Shown here: piece by piece, positions 7,980 to 16,828 of the stretch | Position numbering within the stretch: position 1 is the first letter of the stretch | How the letters are laid out: each line of letters opens with the position of its first letter | NCBI GenBank assembly: GCA_964446955.1 | Contig: CAYUQJ010000003.1 | Coordinates: 1-64,000 of the forward strand | DNA length: 64,000 bases | Origin: Leptolinea sp964446955 | GTDB taxonomy: Bacteria; Chloroflexota; Anaerolineae; Anaerolineales; Anaerolineaceae | Reading direction: 5' to 3' | Notes under the pieces: model-generated | The model's database searches: none | The model's input: only the letters and a program-made list of their open reading frames with translations | What the model was told of the DNA's origin: nothing | Made by a program: the position numbers and the translations under genes

Positions 7980-8345
7980 ATGGCGAAAACTTCCCGTTCT
8001 GAAGCGCGAATCCGCCGTCATGAGCGTGTTCGCAAGACAATTTCTGGAACTCCTGAGCGTCCCCGCCTGGCTGTTTTCCGCAGTAATGCGGAGATCTATG
8101 CCCAGGTGATCGATGACGCAGCAGGAAACACCCTCGCCAGCGCTTCCAGCGTTGACCGTGAGCTGCGATCCTCGGCTGTCAAGATCACAAAAACCGAACA
8201 GGCAAAGCTGATCGGCAAGGCTGTGGCAGAGCGAGCCAAGAGTAAGGGCATTGATAAGGTCGTCTTTGACCGCGGCGGTTTCCGTTTCATGGGCCGTGTC
8301 AAAGCTTTGGCTGACGCTGCCCGCGAAGCCGGGCTGGAATTCTAG
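7980..8345 (+). CDS. rplR: 50S ribosomal protein L18
   Basis: A 121-residue L18 that binds 5S rRNA together with L5 and L25. It contains the conserved RLAVFRSNAEIYAQVIDD segment and ends DRGGFRFMGRVKALADAAREAG, a clear family match. GGTACTGGAT precedes the ATG, a weak ribosome binding site. Confidence 0.95.
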   Translation: MAKTSRSEARIRRHERVRKTISGTPERPRLAVFRSNAEIYAQVIDDAAGNTLASASSVDRELRSSAVKITKTEQAKLIGKAVAERAKSKGIDKVVFDRGGFRFMGRVKALADAAREAGLEF

Positions 8346-8374
8346 CCAGAGAAAGCGATGATAGAGGGCTGATT

Positions 8375-8902
8375 ATGGAACAAGAGTATCAACCACTTGA
8401 ACAACAATTTGACGAGCGTGTGATCGAGATTGCTCGTGTGGCAAAAGTCGTAAAAGGCGGTCGCCGTTTTTCCTTCCGTGTCACGGTTGTGGCTGGAGAT
8501 AACAAAGGTAAGATCGGCCTGGGTATTGGCAAAGCAAATGCTGTGCCTGATGCCATGCGCAAAGCCACAGATCATGCTCACAAGAACATGCGACAGATGA
8601 ATATCTCCGGCACGACCATCCCGCACGAAGTACTGGGACGATTGGCAGGAGCGCGTGTTCTGTTGAAACCCGCTTCACCCGGTACCGGTGTTATTGCCGG
8701 TGGTGGTGTGCGTGCCGTACTTGAATCGGCTGGCATTCGCGACATTTTGACAAAATCTCTGGGTTCTGCCAATGTACTGAACGTAGTTCAGGCTACATTT
8801 GATGCCCTGGAACAGTTGAAATCTCCGAATGAAGAAGCCGCCCATCGTGGGAAAGCTGTAAAAGACTTGCAGCCTTTCTGGGAGCGGAGGAAGAATGACT
8901 AA
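8375..8902 (+). CDS. rpsE: 30S ribosomal protein S5
   Basis: A 175-residue S5. The N-terminal double-stranded RNA-binding domain contains VVKGGRRFSFRVTVVAGD and GKIGLGIGKANAVPDA. The C-terminal domain contains the GVIAGGGVRAVLESAGI motif. S5 contributes to decoding accuracy and mRNA entry. It overlaps rpmD by eight bases. Confidence 0.96.
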   Translation: MEQEYQPLEQQFDERVIEIARVAKVVKGGRRFSFRVTVVAGDNKGKIGLGIGKANAVPDAMRKATDHAHKNMRQMNISGTTIPHEVLGRLAGARVLLKPASPGTGVIAGGGVRAVLESAGIRDILTKSLGSANVLNVVQATFDALEQLKSPNEEAAHRGKAVKDLQPFWERRKND

Positions 8903-9104
8903 GAAAGCCGCACCTGAAAAGAAAGTCCGCGTAACTCTGGTCCACAGCGCAATTGGATATACCGAACGGGCAAAACGAACGGTATATGCACTTGGCCTGC
9001 GCCGTTTACACCAGACTGTGGAGCATGTAGATACCCCCGTACTGCGCGGTATGCTGGCGAAAGTGAGCCATCTTATCGAGATTGAAGAGCAGGTAGAGAA
9101 ATGA
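8895..9104 (+). CDS. rpmD: 50S ribosomal protein L30
   Basis: A 69-residue L30 of the short bacterial type, with the conserved VRVTLVHSAIGYTERAKRT segment and the GLRRLHQTVEH motif. It begins inside the end of rpsE and overlaps the rplO start by four bases (ATGA), so translation is probably coupled across all three genes. Confidence 0.94.
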   Translation: MTKKAAPEKKVRVTLVHSAIGYTERAKRTVYALGLRRLHQTVEHVDTPVLRGMLAKVSHLIEIEEQVEK

Positions 9105-9553
9105 AACTGAACGACTTACGACCAAACGATGGAGCGAAACAGAATCGCAAACGCGTTGGACGCGGTATTTCCGCCGGGCAGGGTAAAACCGCCGGCCGTG
9201 GTACCAAAGGACAGGGCGCGCGTGCCGGTGAAGGCGGAAATCTGTACCGCCAGGGCGGTAACCTGCCTTTCTATCGCCGTCTTCCGTTTATCCGTGGTGA
9301 GGGGTTCACACCACCAAATCGGATCGTTTATACCGAGGTCAACCTCGATCAGCTTGAACGTTTTGAAAAAGGCGCTGAAGTTACGCCCGAGGTACTTGCA
9401 CAGGCAAATCTGTTACACAACGCCGGAGAACCTGTGGTAATTCTTGGCCGTGGAGAGATCAAGGTTGCGTTAAAAGTCCGTGTTCATCGGATTAGCAAAA
9501 CCGCCCGTGAAAAAATCGAAAAAGCCGGTGGCAGTGTGGAGTTGATTGCCTGA
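9101..9553 (+). CDS. rplO: 50S ribosomal protein L15
   Basis: A 150-residue L15 starting MKLNDLRPNDGAKQNRKRVGRG, with a glycine- and basic-rich N-terminal half that threads into 23S rRNA and a globular C-terminal half. It is a late-assembly 50S protein. The gene ends 30 bases before secY, in the usual spc order. Confidence 0.96.
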   Translation: MKLNDLRPNDGAKQNRKRVGRGISAGQGKTAGRGTKGQGARAGEGGNLYRQGGNLPFYRRLPFIRGEGFTPPNRIVYTEVNLDQLERFEKGAEVTPEVLAQANLLHNAGEPVVILGRGEIKVALKVRVHRISKTAREKIEKAGGSVELIA

Positions 9554-9583
9554 AAAGGCAACTGCCATCGAAGGAGAATCTGA

Positions 9584-10936
9584 ATGAAGCGGTCAGCCTG
9601 GCGATACTTATGGATGTCTGAAGACATCCGCAAGAAACTCCTCATTACTGTGGGACTGTTGATCTTATACCGTCTCCTGTCAAACGTGCCTGTACCGGGG
9701 ATCGATCGTGAGATCATCCGTTCACTGTCACAGCAGACAGGAGCTGCTGGAAACCTGGTCAACTTGCTTGACCTGCTTTCCGGTGGAACCGTTTCGAATT
9801 TCTCCATTCTGGCGATGGGTGTCTATCCATACATTACAGCTCAGATCATTCTGCAGCTACTTGTCCCCATCATCCCTGCCCTGGAGCGCCGGATCAAAGA
9901 AAATCCGCGTGAAGGTCAGGCCTGGATGGAAAAATGGACTGTTATCCTGACCATTCCCATGGCGGCTCTTTCAGCCATCGGTCAGATCAACATTTTCAAT
10001 TCCATGTTGGGTGGTGGTGTCTCGGTCCTGAAAGATTTTGGGTTTACCGGCACTGCGCTTATCCCAACATTGACAACCTTATTAAGCATGATCGCGGGTA
10101 CCATGATAGGTATCTGGCTTGGTCAACTGATCTCTGAATATGGAATTCCCAACCAGGGCCTTTCATTGATCATTTTTGCCGGTATCGTTTCACAGATGCC
10201 CGCAAATTTGGGGCAGATCCTGGCTGACCAGACGAATGGTTGGTGGATGCTTGTTGTGATCCTGTTGATCCTCTTGCTTACCATCTTCGCGATTGTCTAT
10301 GTGCAGCAGGGGCGCCGAAACGTTCCCGTGTTGTTCCCCGGTCGCCGGATTGGAAATCGCATGTCCATGCCGGTAACCAGCAAACTGCCTCTTATGGTCA
10401 ACATGGCAGGCATGATCCCTCTGATCTTTGCCCAATCCATTTTGACTTTCCCGGCTATCGTATCCTCATACTTCATGGGTGAGAATCAGGCTGAATGGCT
10501 GCGCAATTTTGCCACAGGTGTATACAATACCTTCGGTGGTGGAAATGTGTGGTACGCGGTTCTTTACTTTGTCATGGTTGTTCTGTTTACCTTCTTTTAT
10601 ACCGATGTTCTGTTCCAACAACAGAACTATGGGGAAAACTTGAAGAAACAGGGTGCCCAGATACCGGGTGTAGTCCGCGGCGCTCCGACTCAAAAGTACC
10701 TTTCCAAGGTACAACGCCGCATCACCCTACCGGGGGCTGTGTTCCTTGGTCTGGTGGCTGTTTTGCCCTACCTTGTCGGAATGATTTTGCCTGCCGGCGC
10801 TGCCCGTTCATCTGGATTGTTGCTGGTGTCGTCTGCCGGTTTGCTGATCGTCGTTGGCGTGGTTCGCGATACATTCACCATCATCGAAACCGAACTCAAA
10901 CTGCACGGTTACGACGAGAGTCTTATCAAGGGATAA
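9584..10936 (+). CDS. secY: Protein translocase channel subunit SecY
   Basis: A 450-residue polytopic inner-membrane protein with about ten hydrophobic segments, forming the SecYEG channel for export and membrane insertion. Family features include SNVPVPGID near the N-terminus, the GVYPYITAQIILQLL motif near TM2 and a cytoplasmic loop with GRRIGNR. The C-terminal part contains the YGENLKKQGAQIPGVVRG motif typical of SecY. GAAGGAGAA precedes the ATG. Confidence 0.96.
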   Translation: MKRSAWRYLWMSEDIRKKLLITVGLLILYRLLSNVPVPGIDREIIRSLSQQTGAAGNLVNLLDLLSGGTVSNFSILAMGVYPYITAQIILQLLVPIIPALERRIKENPREGQAWMEKWTVILTIPMAALSAIGQINIFNSMLGGGVSVLKDFGFTGTALIPTLTTLLSMIAGTMIGIWLGQLISEYGIPNQGLSLIIFAGIVSQMPANLGQILADQTNGWWMLVVILLILLLTIFAIVYVQQGRRNVPVLFPGRRIGNRMSMPVTSKLPLMVNMAGMIPLIFAQSILTFPAIVSSYFMGENQAEWLRNFATGVYNTFGGGNVWYAVLYFVMVVLFTFFYTDVLFQQQNYGENLKKQGAQIPGVVRGAPTQKYLSKVQRRITLPGAVFLGLVAVLPYLVGMILPAGAARSSGLLLVSSAGLLIVVGVVRDTFTIIETELKLHGYDESLIKG

Positions 10937-10948
10937 AGGGTAACGAAA

Positions 10949-11602
10949 ATGCCATCATATGTCGTTTTACTTGGCCCTCCCGGGGCTGGAAAAGGAACCC
11001 AGGCTGAACTGATTTCAGAAAAACTCAACCTGGCGCATATCTCTTCCGGTGATATCTTTCGCGAAAACTTAAAGAATCAGACCGAACTCGGAAAAAAAGC
11101 CCAGGGTTATATGAACCGTGGTGAGTTGGTTCCGGATGATCTGACAATAGAAATGATCAAAGACCGTCTTCAACGTCCCGACTGCAAAGAAGGAGCGTTG
11201 TTGGATGGTTTCCCCCGTACACCTGCCCAGGCGGAAGCGCTTGCAAAGATGCTGGCAGAATGGAATGGGAAAGTGGAGTGTGTTCCTTATATCTCTGTTC
11301 CTCCACAGGAGCTTATTGTCCGCCTGAGCGGACGATGGACCTGCAGAGCGCAGGGACATGTCTATCATGAGACATTCAATCCCCCCAAAGTAGCCGGGAT
11401 CTGCGATATTGATGGATCTGAACTGTATCAACGTGAAGATGATAAAGCAGAAACTGTTGAACGGCGGATCAATGTCTATATGGAACAAACGACCCCTTTG
11501 ATTGATTATTATCGTAAACAGGGCGTACTGGCTGAAGTCGACGGTACTTTACCGATTGAACAGGTCACAACGCTATTGTTGAAAGCCATTCAGAAGGGAT
11601 AG
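10949..11602 (+). CDS. adk: Adenylate kinase
   Basis: A 217-residue long-form adenylate kinase (AMP + ATP to 2 ADP). It has the P-loop GPPGAGKG near residues 9-16, the DGFPRT motif near residue 86 and an inserted LID domain. In zinc-type enzymes the LID has a C-C-C-C or C-C-C-D site; here the matching positions read C132, Q135, C152, D155, so one ligand is missing. Nearby H137 could stand in. It is located between secY and map, the standard order. Confidence 0.95.
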   Translation: MPSYVVLLGPPGAGKGTQAELISEKLNLAHISSGDIFRENLKNQTELGKKAQGYMNRGELVPDDLTIEMIKDRLQRPDCKEGALLDGFPRTPAQAEALAKMLAEWNGKVECVPYISVPPQELIVRLSGRWTCRAQGHVYHETFNPPKVAGICDIDGSELYQREDDKAETVERRINVYMEQTTPLIDYYRKQGVLAEVDGTLPIEQVTTLLLKAIQKG

Positions 11603-11609
11603 TGTGCTG

Positions 11610-12422
11610 ATGAGTTGGGATCGTGTGTTGACAATAAAAACCTCGGAAGAGCTTGTCGCGATGCGTCAGGCAGGACGGATCAATGCTGAAGCGCTCGCGG
11701 CTGCGCGCGCGGCAATCCGCCCGGGCGTTACAACAGCTGATCTCAACGCGGCAGCGGAAGACGTGTTAAAGAAACACGGCTGTTATTCCCCCTTTTTGAA
11801 TTACCCTGGTCCTTATCCCTATCCGGCCAGCACCAATGTGAGTGTCAACGAAGAGATGGTACACGGTATCCCCGGATCTCGAAAGTTGAAAGAAGGCGAT
11901 ATCGTATCAGTTGATTGCGGCACTGTGTTTGAAGGCTGGGTTGCCGATGCCGCTTTCACCACTGGTGTAGGTGAAATATCGGAACAGGCGCAGAAAATCA
12001 TTGAAGTCACCAAGCAAGCTCTGCGTATCGGGATATCACACATGGTTGACGGTAACACAACCGGTGATATTGGGAATGCGATCGAGAAATATGTTCGCGG
12101 CCAGGGTATGTATGTAACCCATACCTATACCGGACATGGAGTTGGACGGCGCATGCATGAAGGTCCGCAGGCGCCAAATTACGGGCGACCGCGGCAGGGC
12201 GTACAGCTCCAAAACGGTATGACCATTGCTCTGGAGCCCATGGTCTTGATCGGAACCTCCCAGACCCGGGTAATGCCGGATGAGTGGACGGTTGTTTCAG
12301 CAGACAGGTCATTAACCGCGCATTTTGAACACACAACGGCCATCACACCTGAAGGACCGGTTGTTCTGACTGTGTTGGAAAATGATCCAGACTATGGACT
12401 CGATACGACAAAGCCGTTATAA
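11610..12422 (+). CDS. map: Methionine aminopeptidase, type I
   Basis: A 270-residue type I MetAP that removes the N-terminal methionine from new proteins. The pita-bread metal ligands are recognisable: D in VSVDCGT and in VADAAFTTG, H in HGVGRRMHE, E in ALEPM, and E in the final EHTTAIT motif. The start could be ATG 11610 or, two codons earlier, GTG 11604; AGAAGGGA at 11592-11599 is better spaced for the ATG. infA, often next in this order, is absent. Confidence 0.94.
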   Translation: MSWDRVLTIKTSEELVAMRQAGRINAEALAAARAAIRPGVTTADLNAAAEDVLKKHGCYSPFLNYPGPYPYPASTNVSVNEEMVHGIPGSRKLKEGDIVSVDCGTVFEGWVADAAFTTGVGEISEQAQKIIEVTKQALRIGISHMVDGNTTGDIGNAIEKYVRGQGMYVTHTYTGHGVGRRMHEGPQAPNYGRPRQGVQLQNGMTIALEPMVLIGTSQTRVMPDEWTVVSADRSLTAHFEHTTAITPEGPVVLTVLENDPDYGLDTTKPL

Positions 12423-12467
12423 TCATAGCTTTGTCGCTCACTTTGCAATAATTAGAAGGAGTTTTTG

Positions 12468-12581
12468 ATGAAAGTCACGACATCAATCGGCAAAAGATGC
12501 GCAAAATGCAAAATCGTACGTCGAAAAGGCATTTTGTATGTAATCTGTGAAAACCCAAAGCACAAGCAGCGTCAGGGGTAA
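12468..12581 (+). CDS. rpmJ: 50S ribosomal protein L36
   Basis: A 37-residue gene, easily missed because of its size. The protein begins MKVTTSIGKRCAKCKI and ends NPKHKQRQG. Zinc ligands C11, C14, C27 and H32 are all present, so this is the zinc-binding form. AGAAGGAG at 12454-12461 precedes the ATG at good spacing. It sits six bases before rpsM, as usual at the head of the alpha operon. Confidence 0.96.
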   Translation: MKVTTSIGKRCAKCKIVRRKGILYVICENPKHKQRQG

Positions 12582-12587
12582 TAAACA

Positions 12588-12977
12588 ATGGCAAGAATTG
12601 AAGGTGTTGACCTCCCACGTAATAAACGGATTGAGACCGGCTTGACCTATATCTATGGAATTGGACCAACCCGTGCTAAACGGATCCTGTCTGAGACCAA
12701 AGTCAGCCCGGATATTCGTGTTAAAGATTTAACCGAAGCGGATCTCGCGCTATTGCGCGAATTCATCACAAAGAACTTCAAAGTTGAAGGTGATCTGCGC
12801 CGCGAGGTTCAAATGAGTATCAAACGGTTGATGGAAATTGGCTGCTACCGCGGCCTACGCCATCGCCGCAATCTGCCCCTCCGCGGGCAGAGAACCCGCA
12901 CCAATGCTCGCACACGTAAAGGCCCAAAGAAGACCGTTGCTGGTCGCGGCCGCCGTCGTGGAGCAACCAAGAAGTAA
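12588..12977 (+). CDS. rpsM: 30S ribosomal protein S13
   Basis: A 129-residue S13 starting MARIEGVDLPRNKRI, with a helix-two turn-helix region and the conserved RGLRHRRNLPLRGQRT stretch near the C-terminus, followed by a basic tail. S13 forms bridges B1a and B1b between the subunits and contacts the P-site tRNA. A 107-base gap with a strong hairpin follows. Confidence 0.96.
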   Translation: MARIEGVDLPRNKRIETGLTYIYGIGPTRAKRILSETKVSPDIRVKDLTEADLALLREFITKNFKVEGDLRREVQMSIKRLMEIGCYRGLRHRRNLPLRGQRTRTNARTRKGPKKTVAGRGRRRGATKK

Positions 12978-12992
12978 TTTGCTGCGGAACGT

Positions 12993-13032
12993 GTCCGGGT
13001 TGGGGAGCCTTCCTCCCCGCGGCCGCCCGGAC
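12993..13032 (+). other. Two-tier GC-rich hairpin between rpsM and rpsK
   Basis: The outer stem pairs GTCCGGG (12993-12999) with CCCGGAC (13026-13032); the inner stem pairs GGGGAG (13002-13007) with CTCCCC (13013-13018). No T-run follows, so it does not look like an intrinsic terminator. It may be an mRNA-stability or regulatory element, as S4 regulates the alpha operon in E. coli and Bacillus subtilis by binding mRNA. That role is only inferred. Confidence 0.5.
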
Positions 13033-13084
13033 CAATCTAATGCTTTACGAAAGAAATTATCAGGAAAGAATCTAGCGAGGGATT

Positions 13085-13489
13085 ATGGCACAAAACGTAC
13101 GCTCAACGCGTCGGAACACGGCTTCGCGCAAGGTGAAACGCACACTGTCTTCCGGACAGGTGCATGTATTTGCCTCCTTCAATAACACAATCGTGACCGT
13201 AACGGATCAGCAGGGTAATACTGTCTGCTGGGGATCCTCCGGATCAGCCGGATACAAAGGCTCCCGCAAAAGCACTCCGTTTGCGGCCCGTCTGGCTGCC
13301 GAGCAGGCTATTAAAGCTGCGCAGGCAATGGGCATCCAGGAAGTGGATTTGATTGTAAAGGGACCTGGTCCCGGCCGCGAATCTGCCATTCGGGCTGTAC
13401 AGTCTATGGGACTGAAGGTTCGATCAATTGCAGACATCACTCCGGTACCGCATAACGGTTGCCGGCCGCCGAAAAAACGCCGCGTGTAA
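13085..13489 (+). CDS. rpsK: 30S ribosomal protein S11
   Basis: A 134-residue S11 with the signatures VFASFNNTIVTVTD and GYKGSRKSTPFAA and the end VTPVPHNGCRPPKKRRV (here with ITPVPHNG). S11 forms the 30S platform with S18 and S6. GAGGGATT precedes the ATG; its mRNA begins downstream of the GC-rich hairpin. Confidence 0.96.
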   Translation: MAQNVRSTRRNTASRKVKRTLSSGQVHVFASFNNTIVTVTDQQGNTVCWGSSGSAGYKGSRKSTPFAARLAAEQAIKAAQAMGIQEVDLIVKGPGPGRESAIRAVQSMGLKVRSIADITPVPHNGCRPPKKRRV

Positions 13490-13512
13490 TACTGTGAGAG
13501 GACGACAAAACA

Positions 13513-14157
13513 ATGGCTAAATACATTGGGCCGGTTTGTAAACTCTGCCGGCGTGAAGGTGAAAAATTATTCTTAAAAGGTGCACGGTGTTATTCACCGA
13601 AGTGTGCCTTTGAAAAACGCGGTTTTGCCCCCGGCCAGCATGGCCGATCCGGGCAGGGTCGCGGCGGCAGCGATCGTGCTTCAGATTATGCACGCCAGCT
13701 GCGCGCCAAACAGAAAGCCCGCCGCGTTTACGGTGTATTTGAACGCCAGTTCCGCCGGTTCTACGGCATGGCTTTGAAACACCGCGGTATGACAGGTCTC
13801 AACCTGCTTCAGAATCTTGAAATGCGGTTCGATAATGTGGTCTATCGTTTCGGACTTGCAGAAAACCGGGCACAGGCCCGGCAGCTGGTTACCCACGGGC
13901 ACTTTTGTGTCAATGGTATCCGCACCGATATCCCCTCCATGCTCCTTCGCCCCGGTGATGTTATCACTGTCCGCAAAGGATCTGAGAAGAACACATACTT
14001 CAAAGAAATGGTTGATATCGCTGAAAAACGAAATTGTGCTGTTTGGCTGGATCGGGATCTAAAGAACCTGACCGGTAAAGTTGTCCGTATTCCTGAACGC
14101 GCTGAGATTGACGGCAACTTGAACGAACAGCTAATCGTTGAGTACTATTCGCGCTAA
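13513..14157 (+). CDS. rpsD: 30S ribosomal protein S4
   Basis: A 214-residue S4. The N-terminal domain has a zinc-type cysteine set (C9, C12, C26 and C31 in the CKLC and CYSPKC segments). A central S4 RNA-binding domain begins near MRFDNVVYRFGLAENRAQARQLV. S4 nucleates 30S assembly and helps unwind mRNA. It is a known autoregulator of the alpha operon in model bacteria. Confidence 0.96.
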   Translation: MAKYIGPVCKLCRREGEKLFLKGARCYSPKCAFEKRGFAPGQHGRSGQGRGGSDRASDYARQLRAKQKARRVYGVFERQFRRFYGMALKHRGMTGLNLLQNLEMRFDNVVYRFGLAENRAQARQLVTHGHFCVNGIRTDIPSMLLRPGDVITVRKGSEKNTYFKEMVDIAEKRNCAVWLDRDLKNLTGKVVRIPERAEIDGNLNEQLIVEYYSR

Positions 14158-14206
14158 ACCCGTGATCGGTGTGCGGGACTAAAAGGTACACTGAGAAGAG
14201 GAAAAC

Positions 14207-15172
14207 GTGACTACACTCTTGAACATGGTAACACCCAAAGTCGAGCGCGAAGCAGACGCTCGAAACTATGGCAAGTTTGTCATCAGCCCGTTGGAACATG
14301 GCTATGGAGTTACTCTTGGTAATTCACTCCGTCGGGTCTTATTGTCCTCGCTTTCCGGGGCTGCCATTACGTCCATCCGCATTGCGGATGTACTGCATGA
14401 GTTCAGCGATATCCCCGGAGTGCGGGAAGATGTCATTCAGGTCACGCTGCAGATCAAACAGATCCGCCTGATCATGCATGACGTGGAAACCGCTCATTTG
14501 CGTCTCGATATCCGTGGCGAAGGGCAGGTTACAGCGGCAGATATTATTGCTCCGCCGGAAATTGAAATTGTCAACCCCGACCTGTACCTGTTCACTGTGG
14601 ATGACCCCAAGACCAAACTGGAAATAGACCTGACTGTTGAACGTGGTCGTGGATATTCTCCAGCCAATGAACGAACCAACCATCTTCCCATTGGCGAGCT
14701 CCCGGTGGACGCAATCTTCTCCCCGGTGAAACGCGTAAACTGGTCGGTTTCATCCGCCCGTGTTATGCAGAGCACCAATTATGACAAACTGAACCTTGAA
14801 ATCTGGACAGACGGAACGGTTAAACCCGAAGAAGCCCTGGGTACTGCCTCAAAGATCCTCATTGAGCATCTACGATTGGTATCTGGAGCGTCTGAAGAAG
14901 TAAGCGTTCTGGGTGTTGAAAAAGAAGTAAGCGGCAGCCGGTTAACCAGCGAAGCAGCTGAAACGCCCATCGAAAACCTTGATTTATCCGTGCGTGTTTT
15001 CAACTCGTTGAAACGCACCGGTATCACCACGGTTGGCGATGTGCTCGATCTGCTGGAAAAAGGCGAGGAAGCGGTCATGTCGATCCGCAACTTCGGTGAA
15101 AAGAGCCTGGATGAGCTGCGCGAAAAGATGCAGGAGAAAAACTACCTGCCTCAAGAAAAAGACGTGGAGTGA
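14207..15172 (+). CDS. rpoA: DNA-directed RNA polymerase alpha subunit
   Basis: A 321-residue alpha subunit. The N-terminal dimerisation and assembly domain spans roughly residues 1-235, with GYGVTLGNSLRRVLLSSL near residue 30. A linker is followed by the C-terminal domain (about residues 255-315), with helix-hairpin-helix motifs such as SVRVFNSLKRTGI and NFGEKSLDELREKM that contact UP elements and activators. The start is GTG 14207 after AGAAGAGGA; an in-frame ATG at 14225 is less likely. Confidence 0.96.
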   Translation: MTTLLNMVTPKVEREADARNYGKFVISPLEHGYGVTLGNSLRRVLLSSLSGAAITSIRIADVLHEFSDIPGVREDVIQVTLQIKQIRLIMHDVETAHLRLDIRGEGQVTAADIIAPPEIEIVNPDLYLFTVDDPKTKLEIDLTVERGRGYSPANERTNHLPIGELPVDAIFSPVKRVNWSVSSARVMQSTNYDKLNLEIWTDGTVKPEEALGTASKILIEHLRLVSGASEEVSVLGVEKEVSGSRLTSEAAETPIENLDLSVRVFNSLKRTGITTVGDVLDLLEKGEEAVMSIRNFGEKSLDELREKMQEKNYLPQEKDVE

Positions 15173-15178
15173 TCAGAT

Positions 15179-15556
15179 ATGCGACATCAGGTAGCAGGAT
15201 TTCATTTAGGTCGTGATAGAGATGCCCGTGCCGGCCTTCGCCGCACGTTGATCAACCAGCTCTTTACCCATGAGCGTATTCAAACCACTCGTACGAAAGC
15301 CCTTGCTATTCGTGGCGAGGCGGAACGCTTGATCACCCTTGCCCGTAACAGCGGCGAAGCGAGCGACATTGAAAAAGTCAATGCCCGCCGGCAGGCTGCT
15401 GCTCGTTTGGGCAATGCGGAGATCGTAAAGAAACTGTTTGATGACATCGGACCGCGCTATAAAACCCGCCCTGGCGGATATACGCGCATGATCAAAACAG
15501 GACCAAGACTCGGTGATGCAGCCGAAATGGTGATCATCGAACTGGTCGAAGGTTGA
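15179..15556 (+). CDS. rplQ: 50S ribosomal protein L17
   Basis: A 125-residue L17 starting MRHQVAGFHLGRDRDARAGLRRTL, ending with the conserved RPGGYTRMIKTGPRLGDAAEM segment and ELVE. It sits at the tunnel exit. The gene is six bases after rpoA, and closes the alpha block before truA. Confidence 0.95.
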   Translation: MRHQVAGFHLGRDRDARAGLRRTLINQLFTHERIQTTRTKALAIRGEAERLITLARNSGEASDIEKVNARRQAAARLGNAEIVKKLFDDIGPRYKTRPGGYTRMIKTGPRLGDAAEMVIIELVEG

Positions 15557-15579
15557 TCTTTCCGGATTACCGGAAAGAC

Positions 15580-16335
15580 ATGGAACGTTACCAACTGATT
15601 CTTGCCTACGATGGAACGCTTTTCTCCGGCTTTCAACGCCAGGGGAAACAGCGGACGGTACAACTCGTATTGGAGGAAGCACTTCGGCAAATTGGCTGGC
15701 AGGAGAGGAGTACCCTCTGTGCTGGTCGAACAGACACCGGGGTTCACGCATCCGGACAGGTGATTTCATTCGGTTTGGAATGGAAGCACACAACGGAAAA
15801 CCTGCGTAACGCCCTGAATGCCTACTTGCCGGATGATGTGGCTGTACAGCAAGTGGTTATCGCGCCGGTGGATTTTCATCCACGCTATGATGCGGTTTCA
15901 CGAACGTACGAATACCATATCTACTTCTCTCCTGCGAGGAACCCGTTGAAAAATCGGACAGCCTGGAGAATTTGGCCCGAACTTGAGATCGAAAGATTAC
16001 AGCAAGCTGCCCCGTGCTTCCTGGGAATCCACGACTTTTCATCTTTTGGGGCTCCAATGAAACCTGGCGCATCCACAATCCGAATGGTTTTTGAAAGCGG
16101 CTGGCGAATGGCAGCTGAAAATCTGGTTTACCGGGTTACAGCAAATGCCTTTCTGTATCACATGATCCGCCGGGTGGTCTGGCAGCAAGTGCTATACGCG
16201 ACAGACCGTGTTACCTTACAAGAGCTCCAGGATGGTATTGAAAAGGCTGCTCCTCTTCCCCCGGGAATGGCACCGGCCAATGGGTTATCGCTTGTAGAGG
16301 TTGTTTACCCGAACAGGCAAGGCAAGGATCGTTAG
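15580..16335 (+). CDS. truA: tRNA pseudouridine(38-40) synthase
   Basis: A 251-residue TruA that modifies U38-U40 in the anticodon arm. The catalytic aspartate lies in the AGRTDTGVHA motif near residue 50, and the RTYEYHI and HMIRRVV motifs are present. ATG 15580 was chosen because the N-terminus MERYQLILAYDG then fits the family; an upstream in-frame TTG overlaps the rplQ stop. The gene commonly follows rplQ in Gram-positive-type orders. Confidence 0.94.
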   Translation: MERYQLILAYDGTLFSGFQRQGKQRTVQLVLEEALRQIGWQERSTLCAGRTDTGVHASGQVISFGLEWKHTTENLRNALNAYLPDDVAVQQVVIAPVDFHPRYDAVSRTYEYHIYFSPARNPLKNRTAWRIWPELEIERLQQAAPCFLGIHDFSSFGAPMKPGASTIRMVFESGWRMAAENLVYRVTANAFLYHMIRRVVWQQVLYATDRVTLQELQDGIEKAAPLPPGMAPANGLSLVEVVYPNRQGKDR

Positions 16336-16387
16336 CAATCATAAATAAAATGCATTATGCAACAACAGATGGAATGGAGAGGATGCA

Positions 16388-16813
16388 GTGGATAAAACCT
16401 ACGTCCCAAAAGGAAAACAAGAAGGAGAATGGCTGGTAGTCGACGCCAATGAACAGATCCTTGGCCGTGTGGCAACCAAGATCGCCATGATCCTGATGGG
16501 GAAAACCAAACCCCAGTACACCCCCGGCGTTGACACAGGCGATTATGTGATCGTGATCAATGCCAGCCGGATTGCCGTCACAGGCAACCGCATGACCGAC
16601 AAGGTTTACTATTCACATTCCGGATATCCGGGTGGGTTGAAATCGGTCACATTGAAAGATCAATTAAAGAATCATCCCGATCGGGTGATCATCTCGGCCG
16701 TGTGGGGTATGCTCCCGCACAACAAATGGGGACGAACTTTGCTGAAGAAAATGAAAGTCTATGGCGGGAATGAGCATCCCCATGCTGCTCAAAACCCGAA
16801 ACCAGTAGCTTAA
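16388..16813 (+). CDS. rplM: 50S ribosomal protein L13
   Basis: A 141-residue L13 with the conserved WLVVDANEQILGRVATKIA segment and GMLPHNKWGRTLLKKMKVYGG near residue 113. It starts with GTG after GGAGAGG. L13 is an early-assembly 50S protein. It pairs with rpsI 15 bases downstream, the universal rplM-rpsI couple. Confidence 0.95.
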   Translation: MDKTYVPKGKQEGEWLVVDANEQILGRVATKIAMILMGKTKPQYTPGVDTGDYVIVINASRIAVTGNRMTDKVYYSHSGYPGGLKSVTLKDQLKNHPDRVIISAVWGMLPHNKWGRTLLKKMKVYGGNEHPHAAQNPKPVA

Positions 16814-16828
16814 AGGAGCACGGGAAAT

